A stretch of 64,000 bases of DNA. Origin: Symbiodinium natans. Taxonomy: Eukaryota > Sar > Dinophyceae > Suessiales > Symbiodiniaceae. The notes below the pieces were generated by a model, which was not told the DNA's origin, ran no database searches, and saw nothing but the letters and a program-made list of their open reading frames with translations. Within the stretch, counting starts at the first letter, position 1; every line of letters starts with the position of its first letter. Below are positions 58,004 through 64,000 of this stretch, piece by piece. The position numbers were made by a program, and so were the translations under genes. The DNA lies in NCBI GenBank assembly GCA_905221605.1, contig CAJNDS010002457.1:451501-515500 (forward strand), given 5' to 3'.

Positions 58004-58343
58004 CGAAGAGAGTTTAAAGTCTATTACCCCTTATTATCTGTGTGATCCTTTTAAATTCCGTAAGAATTCAGTGCTTACAAGGCCCCCAAACCTACCCTTT
58101 TGTCAATCTTCGTCTAAAAGTACCTGGAAGCGTGAAAAGTTCCGGGATCTCCGCCTGGAGGCCTCCATTCCTTGAATTGGGCGTTGGACAGAGCGACCTG
58201 GTGTCCTAAACCCTAAACCCTAAACCCTAAACCCTAATCCCTAAACCCTAAACTTAAACCCCAACCATGCACCAGTTCTTGCATGTCAAGAGGCCTCGGA
58301 TTCCTGCAGCGTGGCACTCTGCACATCCCGACGCCTATGTGCC

Positions 58344-58447
58344 CTAAACCCTAAACCCTAAACCCTAAACGCTAAACCCTAAACCCTAAACCCTAAACCC
58401 TAAACCCTAAACCCTAAACCCTAAACCCTAAACCCTAAACCCTAACC
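58344..58447. repeat. CCCTAAA array
   Basis: About 15 units with one CGCTAAA variant, followed by a C run. Confidence 0.95.
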
Positions 58448-58480
58448 CCCCCCCCCACCCCCCCACCCCTGACGTGCGGC

Positions 58481-58568
58481 AGTTGTGACGTGTGCGGCGT
58501 GTCGGGAACCGAGCCGCCGCCTCAGTACTTTGCCGGGATGCCGAATGCGCCGGACTGCGGAAGTCTGA
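58481..58568 (+). CDS. Exon fragment with Cys pair
   Basis: The frame reads SCDVCGVSGTEPPPQYFAGM then PNAPDCGSL before a CCCTAAA array. C-x-x-C with a later Cys could be part of a small metal-binding module. Splice sites uncertain. Confidence 0.35.
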
Positions 58569-59086
58569 GCCCGAAGCCCTAAGCCCTAAACCCTAAACCC
58601 TAAACCCTAAACCCTAAACTCTAAACCCTAAACCCTAAACCCTAACCCCAAACCCTAACCCCGGAATATTGAAGGCCGAGACAGACCACGATCAGGCTTC
58701 GGGTCTAGGGGTGGTTGGAGGGAGATGTACTTAGACCCCCAAAGTACCCAAAGTAAGTAGAAAGGGTCGCATGCCAGCAATAAGGAACAAGCAGAAGGCC
58801 GTTTTGTGGGTCCTTGGGGGGCCTTTTCTTTGTCATAGTTGGGTACCATTTTGCATTTTTAAGGGTACTTAAACCCTGTATGGGAAATAAATTCGAGTCT
58901 TTAATATTAGCCCAACCATGAACTAGTCTTGGTAGAGGCTCAGGAGGTTTGGGTGCTAATCAGGCTATCGTTCATCATTAAAAGAACTGGAAGAATCGGA
59001 ATCATGATAAGATTCGCACCAGTAGGAATAAGAACGGTACTCATAGCCCTAAACCCTAAATCCTAAACCCTAAACCCTAAACCCAG

Positions 59087-59191
59087 GTGGCGGTGTCCTT
59101 CCGGCTGTGCAGGGACCTCAGCTGCGTCTCCGTATATCGGCCGCCTCGCGACCCGAATCGTATCTGGACCTGCCGTTGTAGTTCCTGCAAG
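59087..59191 (+). CDS. Cys-rich exon fragment
   Basis: CCCTAAA array, acceptor AAACCCAG (59079-59086), frame VAVSFRLCRDLSCVSVYRPP then RDPNRIWTCRCSSCK, donor AAG|GTTTAGGG (59192). Exactly 105 nt and phase 0 at both ends. Five Cys; function unknown. A textbook array-bracketed exon. Confidence 0.6.
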
Positions 59192-59441
59192 GTTTAGGGT
59201 TTAGGGTTTAGGGTTTATTGTGTAGGGTTTAGGGTTTAGGGTTTAGTTTAGGGCTTAGGGTGTAGGGGTATACCAAGAAATCCAAAAGAACAGAGGCATT
59301 CCCAAAAGGAGCTGCAAGTAGAGGTCTATAGGATGAGCCTTGTATTTCTTAGCACAGTTCCGGGTTACCATGAAGTGATGAACGCATCAATTCTGAGCCC
59401 TGACGCATACCTTGGAGGTCAAGGGCATATTGTCTTGGACC

Positions 59442-59558
59442 CAGAGTAGGCCCTTATTTCCTTCTTAGAAGGGCCTACTAGGTGCCCCTTGAGCCCCGTT
59501 AAAGCAATTGGGCCAGCCCTTTTTTATTCCTAGGTGCATCTTGTCCAAGCGGTTTAGG
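59442..59558. mobile_element. MITE-like element, family F
   Basis: CTTGGACCCAGAGTAGGCCC to TTATTCCTAGGTGCATCTTG; related to 52948-53079. Confidence 0.7.
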
Positions 59559-59717
59559 GTCTAGGACTTAGGGTGTAGGCTTTAGGGTTTAGGGTTTAGG
59601 GCCTGGTACGCGCCAAGGACTACGACATGTGCCTGTCCCGACCTTAGATCGGCCTCATTCGGTATCAAGTCGGCTGAGAGACCCAAAGCCCTAAAGCCTA
59701 CACCTCCAGAAGCCATC

Positions 59718-59786
59718 CTAAACCCTAAACCCTAAACCCTAAACCCTAAACCCTAAACCCTAAACCCTAAACCCTAAACCCTAAAC
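59718..59786. repeat. CCCTAAA array
   Basis: Ten perfect units. Confidence 0.95.
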
Positions 59787-60314
59787 CGTTTGGATCTGGC
59801 ATTTCCAATCATCGTCCCCGCAACGAAGCAGGCCAGCCCTAAAAGCCCGAGTCTAGATCGGAGTACAAACCGCAGTTGCAGCTAGCAAAGGCCCAGGAAC
59901 ATGTGAGGTGTGGTGTTTCAGGGATTTAGGTTTGGGGTTTAGGGTTTAGGGTTTTGGGTTCCCTGAGGCGTGGTGCTTCAGGGATTTAGGTTTAGGGTTT
60001 AGGATTTAGGGTTTAGGGTTGTGGGGGGTTAGTAGCTGCCTCCCGCATCCTCTCGGCGACTGACCGTCCAGCCAACATGGGGCTTGCTAGGGTTCAATGA
60101 TTTAACAGAAGACCCGGATGCACAACAGGGTTTAAAGGGTTTAAAAATTTATTAGGGGCTCAGAGAGGCCCGGATGTAAAAAAGGCGTTTACCCCTGGGT
60201 CTATGTCACCCCTGGGTCCATGCTACCTCGGGAGTCTATGGCCGCAGGAGCTGCTACCGTGACGTGACGGGTGGCGACGTCTCTAGTCCTGTAGAGGCGC
60301 CGGCACGTTGCAGG

Positions 60315-60380
60315 GTAAACCCTAAACCCTAAACCCTAAACCCTAAACCCTAAACCCTAAACCCTAAACCCTAAACCCTG
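60315..60380. repeat. CCCTAAA array
   Basis: Nine perfect units. Confidence 0.95.
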
Positions 60381-60421
60381 TCCCCTGCAACTCCGGGTTC
60401 TCGGCGTGGGCTTGCTCCTTA

Positions 60422-60536
60422 ACTTGGTAGCCCAGTGGTACCCTTTACCCTTTGTGTTTGTTATGGGTTCCCTTATAAATGGCCAACCCCAAAAAGTCTG
60501 CCCTTATTCAAATAATATGGCTACTAGGCTACCTTA
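60422..60536. mobile_element. MITE-like element, family B
   Basis: CTTGGTAGCCCAGTGGTACC to ATGGCTACTAGGCTACCTTAAG; intact structure with TTATGGGTTCCCTTATAAA. Confidence 0.85.
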
Positions 60537-60715
60537 AGCTACGTATGCGTCATGTCTGTGCTTAGGCTCAGTCTTTGAGGGGCCATGACAATCTCGAGGC
60601 CTTGTGCCGTTCAAACATGTCTATGAGACTTTTTTTAGAACATGTTAGAACCAATCTGCCTTTACCTCAACTCCAAATCATCCCGAATTCCCCCCTGTCG
60701 ATATGGACCTGCTAT

Positions 60716-60880
60716 GCGCATCTCTGCGCCGTGCACCCCCAAGTGGGCTGCGGAGGATGTAGACGCCTTCGCGCAGAGGCGAGTGGAGGCGCGTTTGGTG
60801 GCGCATGCTGCGGGGGCTCCTGATATGAAGGGGTTCTTCAGGAGAGAGGTGGGGCCCCAAGTTGCCTTAAAAAACACGAA
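60716..60880 (+). CDS. Possible exon fragment
   Basis: Frame MRISAPCTPKWAAEDVDAFA then QRRVEARLVAHAAGAPDMKG and FFRREVGPQVALKN, followed by a C run at 60893-60909. Helical and protein-like; boundaries unclear. Confidence 0.4.
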
Positions 60881-60959
60881 GAAACATGGGGTCCCCCCCC
60901 CCCCCCCCCTTGTCACCCCTCTTTTTCTCAAGGACCCCGATGATTGCCTGCACTGGTAG

Positions 60960-61235
60960 GAAGTCATTGGCCTGATGGTTTGCATGCTCTGCTAAAATGG
61001 CTGCACACCCTTGTCGCAAGTCTGTCGTATGCCGTTGGTGTCGTTGGTGTCGACGCAGTCATGGAGGACAGGCGGCTGAAGGTTGCAGGGGTTCAGGCGC
61101 GGTAACTTGCATTGCCGAGATGATCGGCATGCTCCTAGTGTACGAAGCTTGAGCTTGGAGGTGGTGTGCCGGGGTGAAGGCAATCAGTCCGACCCACAGG
61201 CAGCTGGCTCAGCATGCTTTTACGGGGCCTTCACT
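60960..61235. other. Unique stretch, no gene supported
   Basis: No splice-bounded open island or repeat was recognised here; a family M element follows. Confidence 0.4.
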
Positions 61236-61335
61236 TACTTTGCCAATAGTTGAACTTTGAACTTTTTGGGTTTCTTATTTTCAGAAGGAGTAAAGAAGTC
61301 TTACCTGTTTTGCCCTGGGTTATTGGAGAAGTGAG
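61236..61335. mobile_element. MITE-like element, family M
   Basis: CTTTGCCAATAGTTGAACTT mirrored by TGGGTTATTGGAGAAGTGAG; matches 53966-54052 across its length. Confidence 0.8.
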
Positions 61336-61647
61336 TTCAGGAGGCTCTTTCGACTGAGGGGGCAGTCGGACATTTCACGCCAAAGGGTCTGTGTCAAGTA
61401 CTTCGGTGTATCTCTTAGCCCATGCTGCGGCAGGAGAGATGCCGTCCTTGGACTACGCATGTGCAGAGTTTTACAGGAGGCGCACTTGTACGAATCCACG
61501 CAAGTCAAGTCTCTCTTGGAACACCAGGAATCTCGTGCTTTGGATTGCCGGGGAGGAGCATGCCGGCCAGTTGCTTCCACTTGAAAGTGTCTGTCCGGTA
61601 CCCGTAGTTTAGGGTTTAGGCTTGCGGGTTTAGGGTTCAGGGCTACT

Positions 61648-61757
61648 AGGACCCAGAGTCGGCCCTTTTTTCCCTTTTTGTTAGGGGTTTAGGTTCCCTT
61701 ACAAGCCCCGATTGAAGGTCGAACAAGTGCGCGCTTTTTATTCCTAGGGTACTCTTG
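61648..61757. mobile_element. MITE-like element, family F
   Basis: ACTAGGACCCAGAGTCGGCC to GGGTACTCTTGGGTCTAG. Confidence 0.75.
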
Positions 61758-61941
61758 GGTCTAGCCATGATACAAAAATCACCTCCATACATCCTATCAT
61801 GCCTTTAGTAAACCCCAGAATCCCTCAGGCCCAATACCTTAAAAACCCAAACGCCCTAACCCCCAACACCCTAATCCCACCCTAATTAAACCCTAAACCC
61901 TAACCCCAAAGCCTAAACCCCTTTGTCTCGGCTCAGCCCAG

Positions 61942-62016
61942 GTCGAGCGCGATAGCTGGGACGAGCAGCGCCTCCGCAAACTCTGCGCACGACATGGCTG
62001 GGCTTGGGCCTTGGGA
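61942..62016 (+). CDS. Exon fragment, unknown protein
   Basis: Acceptor CAGCCCAG (61934-61941), frame VERDSWDEQRLRKLCARHGW then AWALG; degenerate TTTAGGG follows. Charged helix then Trp-rich. Function unknown. Confidence 0.45.
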
Positions 62017-62202
62017 GTAGGGTTTATAGGGTTTAGAGTTTAGGGGTTGCTATGACATCCAGCATGAACGCTGACTTCGTCAGCGCTTGAAATGCATATG
62101 CCCTAAACCCTATCTCTTGGACTCTGATTTTGATACTTTTTGCTTTCTCTGGAGTAGCCCAGTGGAGCAGTGCCAGACGGGTGGCAGAAGAACCCTGAGG
62201 TT

Positions 62203-62340
62203 TAACCCTAAACCCTAAACCCTAAACCCTAAGCCCTAAGCCCTAAACCCTAAACCCTAAACCCTAAACCCTAAACCCTAAACCCTAAACCCTAAACCCT
62301 AAACCCTAAACCCTAAACCCTAAACCCTAAACCCTAACCC
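62203..62340. repeat. CCCTAAA array followed by CCTAAGT variants
   Basis: About 18 CCCTAAA/CCCTAAG units; 62341-62405 continues as TAAGTCC and AAAGTCC 7-mers, a further local variant. Confidence 0.9.
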
Positions 62341-62627
62341 TAAGTCCTAAGTCCTAAGTCCCAAGTCCCAAGTCCTAAGTCCAAAGTCCAAAGTCCAAAG
62401 TCCTAGTCCTGCCTGAGCCCCAAACACCGTTGTCGCAACGCGTTCTCGGCTGCAACTGCATCAGCTTTGGGGGCACGGCTCTGGGTTTAGGGTTTAGGGT
62501 TTAGGGTTTAGGGCTCAGGGTTTAGGGCTCAGGATTTAGGGTTTAGGGTTTAGGGTGCGACTCAGGACTTCGAATGGATGACGGAGGACAGGGGTGGGGA
62601 ATCGCACGTCAGGCACACAGGAACCCT

Positions 62628-62692
62628 AAACCCTAGACCCTAGACCCTAGACCCTAAACCCTAAACCCTAAACCCTAAACCCTAAACCCTAA
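62628..62692. repeat. CCCTAGA then CCCTAAA array
   Basis: Three CCCTAGA units then six CCCTAAA. Confidence 0.9.
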
Positions 62693-62714
62693 ACCTCCAA
62701 CTCAAACCCCAACA

Positions 62715-62763
62715 GAGCACCCGCTGCAAGATGCGCCCGAGGTGGGGAAGCCCACTCTTGAAG
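62715..62763 (+). CDS. Short exon fragment, basic
   Basis: Acceptor CCCCAACAG (62706-62714), frame STRCKMRPRWGSPLLK in one phase, donor AAG|GTTTGT (62764). Short; function unknown. Confidence 0.35.
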
Positions 62764-62826
62764 GTTTGTGGGGATTTCTGACTCGGGGTCAGGGTTTTGC
62801 TAATGCTAACCTTACAGGTAAAAGAC

Positions 62827-62943
62827 CCCAAACCCTAAACCCTAAACCCTAAACCCTAAACCCTAAACCCTAAACCCTAAACCCTAAACCCTAAACCCTA
62901 AACCCTAAACCCTAAACCCTAAACCCTAAACCCTAAACCCAAC
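62827..62943. repeat. CCCTAAA array
   Basis: Sixteen perfect units. Confidence 0.95.
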
Positions 62944-63060
62944 CCAACCTTGTAACTTGCAAGCCTTGAACCATGCGCACGAAGTAGGGGCTCAACTCGG
63001 AGTACTCAACCTTCACGCACAGCGCAGGTTGCTTTGAAAGACCTCAAACCCTACAAACCC

Positions 63061-63147
63061 AGGGTTTAGGGTTTAGGGTTTAGGGTTTAGGGTTTAGGGT
63101 TTAGGGTTAGGGTTTAGGGTTTAGGGTTTAGGGTTTAGGGTTTAGGG
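63061..63147. repeat. TTTAGGG array
   Basis: Twelve units, one shortened. Confidence 0.95.
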
Positions 63148-63273
63148 ACCATATAAACCCTGTAATTAAACCCTAGACCCTCCGAAGCCCTCACCCTCAA
63201 ACTTGAACTCCTAAAGTCCTAAGGGTTTAATTCGGGTTTAGGGCTCCGGGTTCCCCCCCCCCATCCCGAACCC

Positions 63274-63417
63274 TCCTTGGAGGTTCATGAGTAGGGTTTA
63301 GGGTTTAGGGTTTAGGGTTTAGGGTTTAGGCTGAGTGAACGCTTACTGATCACCGACTTAGGGGGCTCATAAGTGCAGATCGAATTGGGGTTAGAAGTAC
63401 CCATGAACCTCCAAGTA
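63274..63417. mobile_element. Family A element with telomere insertion
   Basis: CCTTGGAGGTTCATGAGTA, then five TTTAGGG units (63294-63330), then GGCTCATAAGTGCAGATCG and TACCCATGAACCTCCAAGTA. Confidence 0.8.
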
Positions 63418-63504
63418 AGCCCTAAACCCTAAACCCTAAACCCTAAACCCTAAACCCTAAACCCTAAACCCTAAACCCTAAACCCTAAACCCTAAACCCT
63501 AAGC
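63418..63504. repeat. CCCTAAA array
   Basis: Twelve units starting at the right edge of the family A element and ending 8 nt before a splice-like region. Confidence 0.95.
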
Positions 63505-63519
63505 CCGCACCTCTGCCAG

Positions 63520-63590
63520 GACGGCGAGCGGCGGCGCCGTGCCGACGAGCGGCTCACAGAATGGAAGCTTGAGGCGCCAGGGTCTTTTTT
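63520..63590 (+). CDS. Exon fragment, charged, unknown protein
   Basis: Acceptor CACCTCTGCCAG (63508-63519), frame DGERRRRADERLTEWKLEAP then GS, with TTTAGGG from 63598. Array-bracketed exon; helical, highly charged. Function unknown. Confidence 0.5.
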
Positions 63591-63597
63591 GAGGGGA

Positions 63598-63700
63598 GGG
63601 TTTAGGGTTTAGGGTTTAGGGTTTAGGGTTTAGGGTTTAGGGTTTAGGGTTTAGGGTTTAGGGTTTAGGGTTTAGGGTTTAGGGTTTAGGGTTTAGGGTG
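63598..63700. repeat. TTTAGGG array
   Basis: Fourteen to fifteen perfect units. Confidence 0.95.
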
Positions 63701-64000
63701 CTTGCTGTCCGACCCAGGCGTGGTTAAAGGGAAAAAGGGTTAGTTGGTTAGGGTTTGTAGTTTTAGTTATTTTTGCAAAGGGTTGGCTTTGCGCTCCCGG
63801 CGGATTTCAACAATTCCTTCTGAACAAAGGGTCCAGGAGGCCTCCATGTTCATGGGAGGCCCTCCCCTAAGAACCCTATAATGTCGGGTTTGGGGCTGGG
63901 GAGCGACCCTGAACTTCGTGGGTGTTTAACAGCCGATTGATGCCAAACTTCTGCCGGGCAACTCCCTTCTGGAGATTCCGGGTGCAGGGTTTAGGACTGT

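Larger units (their letters stand above)
1..64000. repeat. Interstitial telomere-type repeats throughout the window
   Basis: Perfect and degenerate TTTAGGG/CCCTAAA arrays from one unit to about 300 bp recur every few hundred bases in both orientations. TTTAGGG is the telomere unit of plants, dinoflagellates and several other algae. The arrays separate short exon-like islands and also interrupt transposon copies. Larger or informative arrays are listed separately. Nothing suggests that the window edge is a chromosome end, because equally long arrays occur in the middle. Confidence 0.95.

Overview
ORGANISM. The window is nuclear DNA that reads best as a core dinoflagellate, possibly a Suessiales/Symbiodiniaceae-type genome (the lineage is my inference). 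Three things point there. (1) The telomere-type repeat TTTAGGG/CCCTAAA occurs in well over a hundred interstitial blocks, in both orientations. (2) Two copies of a duplicated locus carry degenerate dinoflagellate spliced-leader relics (21084-21106 and 19031-19055), the mark of a recycled, trans-spliced mRNA. (3) Exons are tiny (about 60-110 nt), GC-rich, and bounded by AG acceptors and GT or GC donors. No rRNA, tRNA, CRISPR array or bacterial-type operon was seen.

LAYOUT. 1-16.5 kb: dense telomere-repeat blocks with exon islands, including a split EF-hand (8835/10497-10606), MITE-like elements, microsatellites and a GC-rich inverted block (14.15-14.95 kb). 16.75-18.0 kb: one intact, apparently intronless gene for a GT31-type glycosyltransferase. 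18.75-22.5 kb: a tandem duplication of a secreted-protein gene whose two copies differ by transposon and telomere-repeat insertions. 22.7-28.3 kb: exon islands, a two-exon Cys-rich gene (25119-25439), a palindromic satellite and a (GA)n tract. 28.87-30.65 kb: a three-exon coiled-coil gene. 30954-33192: a 2.24-kb non-autonomous DNA transposon with terminal inverted repeats. 35.9-40.75 kb: a kelch-type exon and a calpain-like gene whose three exons are separated by introns built largely of telomere repeats. 44.8-48.1 kb: two or three further multi-exon genes that give the clearest view of how the introns arose. 48-64 kb: scattered exon islands between telomere-repeat blocks and short inverted-repeat elements.

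MAIN OBSERVATION. Telomere-type arrays and short inverted-repeat elements appear to serve as introns. Where the reading frame lets me join exons (calpain-like gene, gene at 46141-46777, gene at 47053-48110), the intron usually begins in or near a TTTAGGG array that supplies or adjoins the donor, and ends in a CCCTAAA array a few bases before the AG acceptor. In several cases a 10-21 bp exon sequence containing AG|GT is directly duplicated on both sides of the insert, so one insertion creates both splice sites. Elsewhere arrays or a single CCCTAAA unit sit inside transposon copies with 14-16 bp flanking duplications, and paralogous copies show presence or absence of arrays. This supports interstitial telomere repeats arising as repeated insertions, some of which became introns. 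Most exon islands cannot be joined to their neighbours from sequence alone, so most products are unnamed.
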